Assembly (NCBI GenBank): GCA_024734555.1
Contig: JANPWX010000360.1
Location: forward strand, 102,875 to 166,874
DNA length: 64,000 bases
Source of the DNA: Trochalopteron elliotii
Taxonomy: Eukaryota > Chordata > Aves > Passeriformes > Leiothrichidae
Direction: 5' to 3'
Numbering within the stretch: position 1 is the first letter of the stretch; every line of letters begins with the position of its first letter. Below the pieces are notes generated by a model. That model did not search any database. It was not told the origin of the DNA and worked only from the letters and a program-made list of their open reading frames with translations. Of the stretch, positions 25,232 to 37,769 are shown piece by piece. A program made the position numbers and the translations under genes.

Positions 25232-28200
25232 TTCTATATTTGATAAAATGGGTTTGTGTCTTTGAAGAAATCTGACTAAGTATTTGATACCTACTCATGC
25301 TAGTTTCTTTCAACCAAATTATTTTTCTATTTCTTTTTTATTATTTTATTGGATATACTGTATTTCTTGGCTGTTTCATACTGAACAAAACCAGTAATTT
25401 TAATGTTTATGAAAAAAGGAGGAGATCCATTAAAAGCATAAATATGAACTTTTTGGTTACCATGTGTACGAATACCATGCTTCACATGATATAACTATGA
25501 ATTACATTATAGTAGCCTTTGACTGTTGGCAAGGCTGGGGTAAGATACGTGTCTGAAAATTTAAAGAGTGGAATTTTGTGCTAGAGGATATAGATGAACT
25601 CTAAAGGTCTTGTGATTTACAGGAAGAAAATCCTCTGAAGCAGGGAAATACAAACACATATTTAATAGTGCTTTACAAGAATTTCTCTTATATTTAGATG
25701 CCAAGGAGAGTGATGAGCAGGAGAATTAAACTACAGTGGACCACCCTGAAGTGGTTTTGAAGCACCTTGCCCCCGAGCAACCCTTTGAACAAGCTAAAAT
25801 TAAAAAGGAAAAGAACTTTTTTGAATCCTATTGCCCTTTGCCTTCCCTAGGCTGTGAGTTCCTTGGTACTATTAAAAGATGCATCAGATAATCTCACATC
25901 TGTTTATCGTCTGTGGCTTTGCTCAAACTCCGTGTAGTTCTGTGACAGGAACAGTGAAATATGCAGGTGCAAAGAGCATATCAGTATGCCTCGGCTTTAC
26001 CTTGTGATGTTTTCTGTTGTCTGAAATGTTCAGATGCTTGAAATGTAATGTTCTCATCAGGTAGTGCTGTAGAATGTCCAAGCTAATCCCCTTCAGAAAG
26101 CTACCTTTGGCACTCATCTTTAGCAATGGTTTTAGTATGTTTAGTAATGCTGTAATTTTAATTACAGTTCAGTACTTTTATAGTGCCAGACAGTGTGTGC
26201 AATAGGTGCTCTGTAGATAGCTGGCAATTGTAGGATATATAGCAGTCAGGATTAAATAGCAATAAAGGAGTCACTGAACTGCACTAATAAATCAGGCGTG
26301 ATTACAGTCTGTGTCAATGCATAGGCAGAGATTAGAAGATGTCTGCTGATGAATAGACCAGAGACTTTCTGCTTATGTTATTTTTCTTTGTATGAGGTAA
26401 GTGAAGAGAAAATGGCAGTATAAAGAGTATGGTCCTAAATTACATGAAATATGTAATGAAGGCAGTAATAATTGAGGAAGTTGAATTAAACATTCCTTCA
26501 GTTTTGTGAGGTATGTCACCTCTTGTTTTTAGTTCTGTTCATCAATCTTTTCGTCTTTTCAATATTTTATAGTAATCTTGCTGTTACATGGTTGTCAATG
26601 CAATACTTTGCTTTACTGTTCAAATAATGTAAAATTTAATCACTTGATATGTCATGCTGTGTCTAATTTCAGATGAGATATAGAATGCACTTTTCTCTTC
26701 ATTGTTGGACTTTTTTTTGTGCTTACCTTTCTCAAATTCTAGGTTTTTTTGCTGTAATCTCAGTTTTGTGATCACTTGTATGAACAAAACCACAGCATTG
26801 TTCTAAAGGATTTGTAGGTCTGATTTCTCATTTTTAGCATATACAATATTGCATAGTTTGCCCATATTAGTATTCTTGCATCATATAATATATTTTATTC
26901 AAGAAATTCAGAGTTCTCCAGTTAAGCTTTTGACTGAACCATTTTGTCTCTTTAATAGTAATTTTTTTCAAATAGATTAAAGTGAGATAAAGTAAGTGTC
27001 TGAACAGGAAAAGTTACATAGTAAAACCAGGAATCTAAATTGGATTGTAAGCAAAATTTATCCTTTTATGGGTGCAGTATCTTTGGTCTTTATTTCCTTC
27101 ATGATAGAAACTGTATATAGAACTTCTGGTAGCAATTGAGGTTTAGCAGGTTAAACTCCTCTGGTTTACTTTGCAGCAGCTTCAGAATAGCCACAGGTGT
27201 TTCTTAAATTTAGGATCAGGTTCACTTTTGTATTAGGATGAGAGATTGAATAAGATATATCATTAGTTCCTTGACTGCCCAACTGTTCTTGTCTGAGGAT
27301 CTGTTGGCACCTTTCCTGTAGTGCTCTAACTTTTTACTTTTTATCTCATTATATTTGTTCTTATTACCAAATATCCACCACTTCTTGTTTGTTGTCTTTT
27401 TTTCCCAGAGTAGCCTTTTAAAGATTTCAGCATGAACTTTTTTCCTGTGTCATGAGAAGGATAATTCTTAAATTTCTCATTATAGAAATTATTAGAATTT
27501 TTTGATGAGTCTTGTTAAAAGTATTCCTGAATATTTTTAAAAGATTGATTTTTTCCATATGGTTTGTTTCATGAGCATATGGATCTGGTTTGTGGTTTTG
27601 GAAGATACAGTAATCCAGATTTTTTTTTTGCATGTCCTAGAGTCAAATATTGGGATTTTACAAAACTCTTTAATTATGTACTGCAGAGTAGGAATTTGCA
27701 TTCTGCACATTCACTTCACTTACTAATTTATTCTTCATACTTTATTATTTTGCACTGGTTTCATTTGCAGCCTTTTCCTGTGCCCGTCCCGATATTTCTA
27801 GTTTTGAGAATAAGCCAGTAAATGATTTAATTAACTCATTAGGGTGCATAGTGGGTATGTGCATAGATACTTGCACACCCTTACCCCATTCCATGTACAG
27901 AGATATAAATCGAGAGAGAGACTCAAATAATTAATTCCTTTTCATTACTGAGCCTTTCTTTTTTATTTTTTCAACAAGATGTGAATTTCTATCCTAGGAA
28001 CTTTGTGAAAGACAGGTAGGTAGAATGGCTTAGCACATTCTGCCCTCCCACCTTGGGCAAGTCAGTTAAAGCTGTATTGAGTGAATGTATGTTAATTCCT
28101 GGGCTTTCTCTGCAGTTCAGGGTGAGGATTATGTGGGTTTAGAATAATATTCAGAGCAGCCAGTTTACTGAGCTGGGAACGGCCTAAGGCTAACTTATAA

Positions 28201-31200
28201 GAGAAAAAAACCCCAAACTCAGATCCCAAATGTCTGTAGACTCACCCTTTCTGGAGTTTGGGGTTTTTTTATGTGGGTTCCAGTCAGGTGCCTTTGTCTT
28301 CTTAAGATCTAAAACCTAGAGGAATTTTGTAAAGCTAGGCACTTTTAAAACATTTTGTTTCAAGCAGGGAAGAGCTTTTCTAATTACTCAATATATCTCG
28401 TGGTTCAAACATTCACTTGGCAATGGGGGAGGCTCAATTTAGTTCTTTGTAAGCCCGCTGCTTCAAACGAAAAGTGTGGTCTTCTAAGAGAAACCTATCC
28501 ATCCTTGACAGAATGCTGTAAGAATAGATTTGGTGCATTGCTGCGATGAAACTGCTCTGTCATGAGGAGAAAGCCAAGCCAAAGAGAGCGTGCCTAAAAA
28601 GGTGCAAGATGTTGTGACACAGTGCTTAGCACTTCCAGCTCTGAGCAGGGAGATTGAAGTGCCCTAATGCTTTTTCCCAAGAGTGACTTGAGGATAAAAT
28701 ACAGAAGTACCTATGTCATGTCCCTTGCCTTGTTATTTTCTCCGTATTCCATTTTATGGCTTTTCATATTGGTGCCTGACAGCTTGTAACTCCCAGTAGG
28801 CAATATTAAACTGGCTCACATAATACTACAGATGACTCACCCATGTAAGGAATATTCTTCCAATAATACATAAAATAAAACATAGACTGTGTCAAATGCA
28901 TCAAGTGCATTTAAATATTCCTGTATGAAGCGGTGCTTAGTAGAGTAAGGGGATACATGTGTGAATAGATTCCATAAGGCAAGAACAAGCTGATGGTGTC
29001 TCCTGCCATGCAGACCAGTGAGGTCCACAACAATTCATTTTTAAAATTCCTGAAGGAATGAATTTCTGATGTCTCTGGAAAGGATACAATAACATTGTGT
29101 GGCTCAGATCGCTTATGTGTCTTTCTTAATTAAAACTCATTCATTTTAGGAATTAAATATAACTCTCAAATTGTGCCTGCCAGGCTGGTATACATAAAGG
29201 CTGTAAAGGCTTGTAAAGGCTATACTAATACACGGCATCATCCTTCCAGACTTTAGCTGTATCCAACCTTGATATTTACATACACTTTTATGCCTGAAAC
29301 AACAGGTTAGATGTTTATGTGTGTTTTTATTTTTGCCATTAGCATTAAAAAATCAGATATATGGTATTTCCATCACTTCTAATTTCCTTTTATTGTCACT
29401 TATGCAGCATAATAGTGCTGGAAACTGCGTCCGCTGTGTGTTTTCAGAGATGTATATCTTTCTATGAACATATGTTATATTTGCCTTAGTCTGACATATA
29501 AACTGTTTTTCAGTCTGGTCCTTGGTACATTTCATTTGAATAATTTGCCCATCTATCCTGGAAGTCTTTTAAAAGTTTGAAATTTTAAGAAGCCTAATGG
29601 AAAATCATGTTAACCTAAGCAGTGAGTGTCCTTGGTTAAAGAAGTTATGATTTTTAAATATTTGTCATTCACCCTAAGCTCTTATGTTTTGTTTCAAAAA
29701 ATATGATCAGTTCTTTTCTCAACATTTTTCAAAATAAACTCTATCTGAATTAACCTAATGAAAAAGTAGGTTTCTCCTAACTGCCTGGAAGAAGCACATA
29801 AAACACTTGACTCTGTCACTGCCTAGTGATTCAGTAGCTGTGATTCCACATAACTGAGAGTAGTATAGTGTCCTCCAAAACCAACAATGTCATCATTAAT
29901 TCATCAGAAACACAGCTGTGAACTTTGGTTGTTCTTTTTTACCAAAGCAACTGGGCAAAAACATTCCAATGTGCAGTAAAGAAAGTTCCAAGCAACTGGG
30001 GTGCACAGTGCTTTGTGTTTAAGCCATTGACCTTGTAATGTGATCACGCAGACTTTTTGTAAATTAATCTTTCAGATCTTATGAGTGACATGTGAACTTT
30101 GACTTTATGGGCAAAAGACAGACTTCAGCTTCAGCAGAGTCACCTGTTACCCAAATGCATGATAAATTTACATAACTTTCTTTTGAAAAACATGAGCCTT
30201 TTGGTGCTTTCATGTCTTTTACTAGGGGAAATATTATACTTTTTTTTTTCGTTTTTGTGCTGTGGTGTATATTATTGAGTATAAATGGGATTGTCACAAG
30301 CGTCATTTAAAAATATATTTTAGCTATTCCTATTGCAAGTGTGCATTTCAAACTGCAAAATATTAACTTTTCTCTGAGTTATATGCAGCTGGATCGTTTT
30401 ACATTTTTGTAATTTGTTTGTTGTTTCTAGAATTGTTTTAATTTCTCTGAAAGCAACATTTCTTAGAATCAATATTTATTCAGCTGTTTCGAATTGCATT
30501 TTACACATGAACGCATTCTGCAGAAAATTGTTGAAAAATTCAAACACTAAAATATTCTCCTATCATCAAGACATTATCTTTTAAACCATGAGTCTTTTTA
30601 CTATAAAGCCTTCTACATGAGTGTAATTAATTTTTGTCCCTGATGCAGGAAAGCTGGTATGCTTATGCTTATGCTGTTTGGGCTATCTGATTTCCTGTAC
30701 TGCTGCCACTTGGCTTGTGACATGCTCCTTGGTGATGAGGAAGAAATACAGGAACCTGCCCAGTGTGATTGTGTGACCTGTTGAGTGCTATTGTTACTTC
30801 TAGTTACAGACATGCAGCCATCTCTTATCTATCAGGCATGGATTTACCAGGAAAAGTGAGTGGAGACAAGGAAAAGTGTACTACAGCTATGTATTGTGTA
30901 CCTTTTGGTCTATTGTCAAATCAGCTTACTGCCTCTCAGCTGAAGTAAAGGGTTTCTTGCTTTTTATCTGTATGCAGATACCTATGCTTCTGATTACATG
31001 AACCAGGATAACAACAATAAGGAGCTGCAACACTTGGAATGCATGCACTTCTTCAGTTGTCCTTGCTACAGCATATGAGGAAAAGAACAACTGAAGATGC
31101 TGAAAGTGGTTTTTATTGCTAACACCTAGGGAATTGAAAACTATTATATAATTAGTGGCAGAAAGTAGCTGAGGTTTTCCCTCATTGCCTCAGAAGAAAA

Positions 31201-33511
31201 ATAGAGAGGTTTTCTCTCTCACCTGTTCTTAAAATGTTTATGCTGTTTCTAGCTTGGCAAAGACATAAAATACATGGGTTTTGGTTATAATAATATATGA
31301 AATTTATCATGGCAGCAGGTATGTAGACATTAGTACTGTCTCACATTTACTTTGTTAGACAAGCCTGGGGAAAAAGTGTGTTTTAATAAATAATCAAAAG
31401 TGAAGTTTACTTTAACAACTAGACTTTCTGTGCAGTGCCTTTTGTAGTTAGAAAAAAAAGAAATAATGTTATAATTTTGGTTTTTTATGTGTGTTCATAA
31501 AAACAGCTGCCAAACATCAAGTGGTAACAAGCACTCATATTATCTTAGTCTTAGCTTTTTTAATGTTATTGTTATGTGGTAAATGAGAATTTTCCGGTGA
31601 TATATATTTGAATGTTTCAAACTTGAACTCCTGTTCTTGTACTTACTGAAAGGTTTTGAGTCCGTCCCCCTGTCCAAAATCAAGAACAGGTGCAGGAAGG
31701 CTGGAAACTCCAAATAAAATGTTTTGCCTGGGGTAATATTGTTCATCACATTCTTCCTAAAGGCTTTTGGGTTTTCCTTTTGAATGGAAATACAAGAGCC
31801 AGATGCAGTTACCTCATTTCAAAATACCCTTCCATTCTTCAGGAAAAAAAAAGCTTCATATCATTCTCTTTCTTTTTAAAAGATGGTCTTTCAGTGCTCC
31901 ATAAAATATATGCCCACACTGAAAAAAAGAGCTACAACCTGATGTTCCCTGTAGAAGCTTTGCATTTGCCTTGTGGCAACAGGCCCCACCAAACAGAACT
32001 GGTAAAAAATTTTCTTTCTATGGCCTCTCACAAGCAGAGACAGAGATGTAGCACAACTATCCATACCCTCATTCATTTATCTATACTTATGTACAGGGAT
32101 CTTTCCCTTAAAGGCAATGACAGTTTCATAGATTTTAGATGGGATCTTCCTTTATGGATGTAATTATCCATGCCATGAATTGAAAAGTACAGAAACATTT
32201 CGGAAGCAGTGAATGGGAACTTGATTTTTTTCTTTTTTTAAAGAGACTTCATAGTCCTGAGACTGTGAGATAGCATTCCATATTTACAATGCACAGAGCT
32301 ACAAAGATTGATATCTTCTCTTTTTTATTCCCATAAGTTGTGTCATATTTGGTACTGTTAATGCTCTAGATTTTAGCAGTGCCATAATTGCACTAGAATC
32401 TCCTTATAAAAAAGAGACATACCCAAGCCTTTCTTTAAAGCTGTAACAATTAAAAGACCAAAACAAGAAAAAATTTATAATTTCAACTGTACTAGGCCTG
32501 ATATTTTTGGAGAGGTATGCTGTCTCTCAATGTTTGAATTCTTGCATTTGCCAATACATGGCGATACTGTACATGCTATTATATTAAGCTTGTAGGAGCA
32601 AGAGAAGGAAATGCTAAGCCAGTGTGATACATTGTAGGTCTTGGTATTTAAAGCTAGATAATAGATTTGCAATTCTGTATTTCAAAATATTTCTTCACAA
32701 CAAATTTCTGAAAAGTACTATATCTTACTGCTTTTTCTGTGACTTGCCAAATTTCTTTTCTAATATTGATTTCTACTTCTTCCCATTTATTCTCTTGGTT
32801 GAGTAGCCTTTTAAATGTGTTGTTAGAAAGGCTTCAATTTTAAAACAGTAATTAGTAAGAAAAGTTCTAAATGTTCTGTCTTTAAATTTTACCTGGGTTG
32901 AATTACAATTCCTGGTGCTGGTGTTTCTCTGCTGCCTGTGAGGACCTTGGGAACTACAGCTGACATTGGCACCAGGCTGAGGCTCTTGATTTAGGTGGTG
33001 TGAATGTGAAACAAAGAGAGGATGTCAAAAGCTCTGTAAGAAAACCACATTCATGAAAGGGACTTCGATCTACCTTAACTTGGATAACTGAGATCCTACC
33101 CTACCTGTATTACTTTACTGGAGAACCCTGTGGGTCTCTGTATCTTTTTATTCTACATATAGCAGACCTTCCTTCATATAATAGTTCTGCTATCAGAAGA
33201 GGATATTTACGCCTTCAAAATATGTACTGCAGGTCAGGCTTACCATATACATTAATATGGTATTTAGAAAAAGTTAATATTTAGAGGTGTCTGTTGCTCT
33301 TGATACACAAGGCTAACCAGTTAATAGTCACTTTAAAAGATATCTCTCTAGAGTATCAGAAAATGAAGTCTGAAGCTTCTGTCTGTCATTGCTTTAGATG
33401 AGTCTTTATGGTCTGCTGCTCCTTGGGCCAGTCCTTTCCATATTTAGTAAGACTAAAGTACTCTTAATTGCATAGGTCACCTAGATCATATGTGTGTGGC
33501 TTCTCTGTTTT

Positions 33512-33661
33512 CATAGAATTATAGAAAGATACAATGCTTTGGGTTGGAAGGGATTGGAACCTGCCATGGCTAGGGTCACCTTCCACTAGACCAGGTTGCT
33601 CAGAGCCACATCTAACCTGGCCTTGAACACTTCTGTTCTTGAACATTTTCTGTTCCTCCAG
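33512..33661 (-). mobile_element. CR1 LINE, short 3' end, minus orientation
   Basis: The plus strand starts with CATAGAATTATAG, which is the reverse complement of the CR1 octamer tail. It continues with 'tttgggttggaagggattgg' and 'ctagaccaggttgctcagag', then ends at 'cttgaacacttctgttcttg'. This is the familiar 3' terminal CR1 sequence on the minus strand, about 150 bp long and 5'-truncated. Confidence 0.85.
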
Positions 33662-36069
33662 TAGTTTATAGATCTGTAAGCATTCTTAAAATCTCTGGAT
33701 AGTTCATTGCAGCTTTAAAAATGCTGTATGTGAGGGTGATCCCATTATGCTACAATGCTATCCCATTATGTTTTTTGGAAAAAAATATTAAGCCAATATG
33801 ACGAAGAAAAAAAAGGTTTTGTAACAGAAAACAGCTGCAACCACATCAAGGCATTTTTGTCTACTCTACTGGCTTCGCTGAAAATTAAAGCCACAATTTA
33901 ATATTCAAGGAAGAGATTTCTGTGGAATGAAATCTGTTAAATGCTTAATAACAAACAGTTAAAAACACAGAATGGGATGTTTGGGAAACTGGTTTTGAAT
34001 GCTGAATAGTCTAGATTGCAGAAGTTCTGCTTCTTCAGTAGAGGCTAGAATATGAGAGTCTTATTCTGAGTAATGTATTGTAAATACCAGTTCAGGTATT
34101 TGTGTCTTATGTTTTCACACACCGCCAGTGTGTTTAGTTAAAAACAGCTTGCTTCTAATATATGAACTCTTGAAACTGTATGAAATCAAGTCCTCTAAAA
34201 GCAGGGAGCTATCCATTTGTTGAGAAAGATTTTAGAAATGAAATTTTTTACCATGGCTCATATATGGAAAAGTACTTAGATTTTTTTTTTTTTTTCTATC
34301 TACAAACACAGTGGATTACAAGAGCTAAATTTGGAACTAATCTGGAGTTAAAAGGGCTGAATTCTTGCAAAACATCCATTGATAAACTTGGAGTAGATGG
34401 ATTTTCAAATTCAAAGTGACTTAAATCAGAGACTTTTCTCATAGTTTAGTGTTTAAATGAAGGGGTATTTACATCATGATTTATGCAGCTTTTAAAATTC
34501 ATAAACTTTGAAATTACATTCTCTAAGAAACACTCAACTCTTATTGTTTAGTGACTATTAGGATATCCAGTTAATCAGGCTCTTCACATCAAGTCATTAC
34601 CTCTTTGCCCTAGCCAGGAAAATATACTCTATGCACATTTAATTGCACAATTTAATAGATATTTCTTTAGACTATAATTCTTATCTTTTGTTCAATTAAA
34701 GATGCTGAATAAAATTGCTTCCTTTGTTAATTCCTGCTTACTAGAAATTTGTGCCCTGCTGCTTATGATGGAAGCTGGAGTAATACCACTATGTTGAAAC
34801 TTCACTAAAGAAAATTTTTATTATACAGTATATACAAAAGTCAAATATGCAATACAACTGGTGTTTGGACCTTAGGGGAAATGGTACAATATAACATCAT
34901 GCATAAATCCTATGTTATATTAACTCCAAAATGACAGAAAAAGCCATCATGCTAATGGAAATACATTTTTAATGACTTACATTTGATATTTTAACTGTTC
35001 AAGTTGAATCCAATACTGCTTAGGCTCTAAAGGTTGAAAATACCCTATTGGTTCAGATAATGAAAATGGAGCTTCAAAGTCATATATACTTAATTGAGGA
35101 AAATGATGATGCGGAGTAATTTTCAGTTACTTGAGAAATACTTATTTTTTATTACAATATATGCTTGATGGAAATGTTAGGAACTTTAAGCCTGCATGAT
35201 ATTTTCAGGTTCTGTTTCCTAAAGTCACCCTCTTAAAACTTGGTGAGGACATACAAATTTAGATTTTAGTGCCCATGGGTCAGAACTTGGTAATGTGTAA
35301 GCACCTAGAAAATGTTATGCAACCTGTATATCAAAAGCTACCATGAAATGAAGTTAAAATTGAAAGTTAGGGTAAAAAGCACAACTTGTAGCAATACAGC
35401 TTTTTGTGTCTTTAGAAATTATGGAATTATTTCCGTAGGGCTCCAAGAAATAATTCCCACTTACAGCCATCCCACTTACAAACCTCTTAATTATGTCCTT
35501 GTATAGTACCACGTAAACTCTGCAGCTGAGGGCAATGTAGCTTAATGCCTGTAGTGTCAAATGAAAAGTAAATAATTGCAAAAGATGTTTTAGCTTCATT
35601 TTTTTTCCCTCCAGCTTCTGTTACCTCTAGCAACCAGTTGCTTTCTCTTTCTAAAGTTTGCAGAGTGTGGCATGGCTGATGAAACACACATTTCCGTTAT
35701 TGGCATATTCAAGCCACAAGCAGTTGACTTAATATTTTTGAGAAAGGAAAAATTAAGGCAAGTGTTACACCTTGTTGTGATGACTAAAATAGGCATGTTT
35801 GTGACAAGTTCTTGGAGGCAAAACTGATTTAATTGTTTTTACCTATATAACCTATAGGCTACCTTTAAAAAACTGGTTTGTCATGCCTTGTGTTCACAGT
35901 TTTCATGTACTTTGCTACTCTAAATAAGATCAAAATTATATAAACTCATTTAGTTTGATTTCTGTGAAAATTATTCTTTGTCAGCAAAAGAAGGGAAAAA
36001 AAATTCTTTTTTTTTTTAAATTTTCAATTTCTTAATGAAGTTCATTTTCTCTTCTAAAATTCTTACTTG

Positions 36070-36090
36070 TTTTTTTTTTTTTTTTTTTTT
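36070..36090. repeat. Poly(T) run, 21 bases
   Basis: An uninterrupted run of 21 T. It could be the tail of an old minus-strand retroposed sequence, but nothing recognisable adjoins it. Another A/T-rich run precedes it near 36000. Confidence 0.9.
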
Positions 36091-37130
36091 GTGGAAATTT
36101 TATATTCTTCCATGATGCTGATGATCACTTTGATGTTGAGGTTTTGGTGGCTCATAATGTAACAAGTTGAATTTTCTTTTCAGACAGTGATGTTACCAGA
36201 TGCCCAAGGATCTCGTCCTCTTTTTGTCTGCTGCTTCTGTTGTTTTGCCAAGATACTTCTGTCCTTTCTGCATTTTGGCTCTTAGCAGCAGCCGCTACCA
36301 AAAATTGACCTTTTCAATTTTTAGTACACCTTCTCCTTTTGCTCTTACGCAAACAGAAACAGTGGAAAAAATAAGAGAAGGGAAAATTTAGCTAACAGAA
36401 GGAAAGACAGCAGAAGGAGGGAGAAGCAGAAGCGGAAGATTTTCTCCTATGCTTTAGGAATCTTGTTCACTCTTGAAGATATATGTCATTTCTGAAACAC
36501 TACAGAAGTCCCCAAGCCCACTAGACATAAGCACAGAACCACTAGATGGTAAATCGTGATTGTATGGAGCTCTTAATTTCTGAATCCATTATTCAGCTTT
36601 CAGTCTCAATTTTTGACACTGTCAAATCCATGCACATTACTGGCCTCTCCAAAAACGTGCTCATTGAGTTGTGGTCTACCCCCTGTAATATTTTCTGTCC
36701 TTACATTCTGAAGTAATCCTTCTGAGCAGCCATACAGGGGAAAGATTTTTTCTTTTGCATTCATGAAGCTTTTTCTCTTAACATAGTGTTTGTAAAACAA
36801 ACAAGCAACCACTAGAAGCAGTAAAATGACATTCTGAACACTTAATTTCTTTGTGAAAGCAGATGTGTGGGTCTCTGTACTGGGCTTGCCTGGGATGTTA
36901 ATGTTTTCATAGCAGCCTACAGGGTGCTATGTTTTGGATTTGTGACCAAAAAGTGCCAATAATTCACCATTGTGTTAGCTATTGCTGAACAGCATTTGCA
37001 CAGCATCAGGGTCTTCTCTGGTTCTCTGGTTTTGCTCTGCCAGTGAGTAGACTGGGGATGTGCAGGAGGCTGGGATAAAGACAGATGACCCAAACTAACC
37101 AAAGAGATATTCCATGCCAATGCATATAAC

Positions 37131-37136
37131 CTTATG
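37131..37136. repeat. Left target site duplication CTTATG of the solo LTR
   Basis: CTTATG directly precedes the TGTGGGGG start of the LTR and is identical to 37764-37769. Confidence 0.85.
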
Positions 37137-37763
37137 TGTGGGGGTGCATTTTTAATTTAATGTTAATTCAGAAGTTAATGTTTCTTCTGTAAGATGGTTT
37201 GTTCTGTGTACCCTTCTGTTACCTACTTTTGGTTTCTCCCTGCCTTCTCCCCAGTTACAGTTCTGTGATTGGTTCTGGTTTTTCCTAAGTTTTCCTGCCC
37301 TCCAGAGACAGTTATCTGTCCATCATCTGTCAGGCAACCCCCGGTCCTGTCCATCACTTGGGGGTCTCTCCCTGTTTCTGGAAGATTCTAGGAGAGGCAT
37401 TGAGTGATTGGGCAGGATCCAGGCTGTCACCTCCTACTGTCCACTGTATGGTTACTGTATATGTCTATTATGTTATGAGCCACTTCCCTGTCGTATCATA
37501 CTGGTCCCTGGTTGAACCCTCCCCTGTGTTACACCTCCCTTTAAAAGTTCCTCCCTGGGAACAGTCTTGGTCTCTCTCCTGAGGCAGACGTCCCGAGGTG
37601 AGGACTCCACGCTGGAGTTCCAATAAACTCGTGACCAAACCTCTCGAGAGTCCCTCCTTCATCCTCCTGCCTTTGTCCCGCTGACGCTCCTGACCAGCCA
37701 AGTCCCACCGGTATTGCCGCAGTGCCGGGGCTGGCCGCGATTGAGAATACGGACACCGTGACA
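37137..37763 (+). mobile_element. Solo LTR of an endogenous retrovirus (6-bp target duplication)
   Basis: A 627-bp element begins TGTGGGGGTG and ends CACCGTGACA, giving TGT...ACA termini, with perfect CTTATG direct repeats on both sides. Inside it, a TATA-like TTAAAA at 37541-37546 and an AATAAA at 37622-37627 mark a U3-R-U5 layout in plus orientation. It is clearly more GC-rich (especially 37560-37760) than the surrounding DNA. The 6-bp duplication fits class II (ERVK-like) retroviruses. No viral genes remain in the window, so this is a recombined solo LTR. Its sharp ends and intact duplication suggest it is younger than the host ERVL LTR. Confidence 0.87.
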
Positions 37764-37769
37764 CTTATG
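37764..37769. repeat. Right target site duplication CTTATG of the solo LTR
   Basis: CTTATG directly follows the GTGACA end of the LTR. Together with the left copy it defines the insertion point within the older ERVL LTR. Confidence 0.85.
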
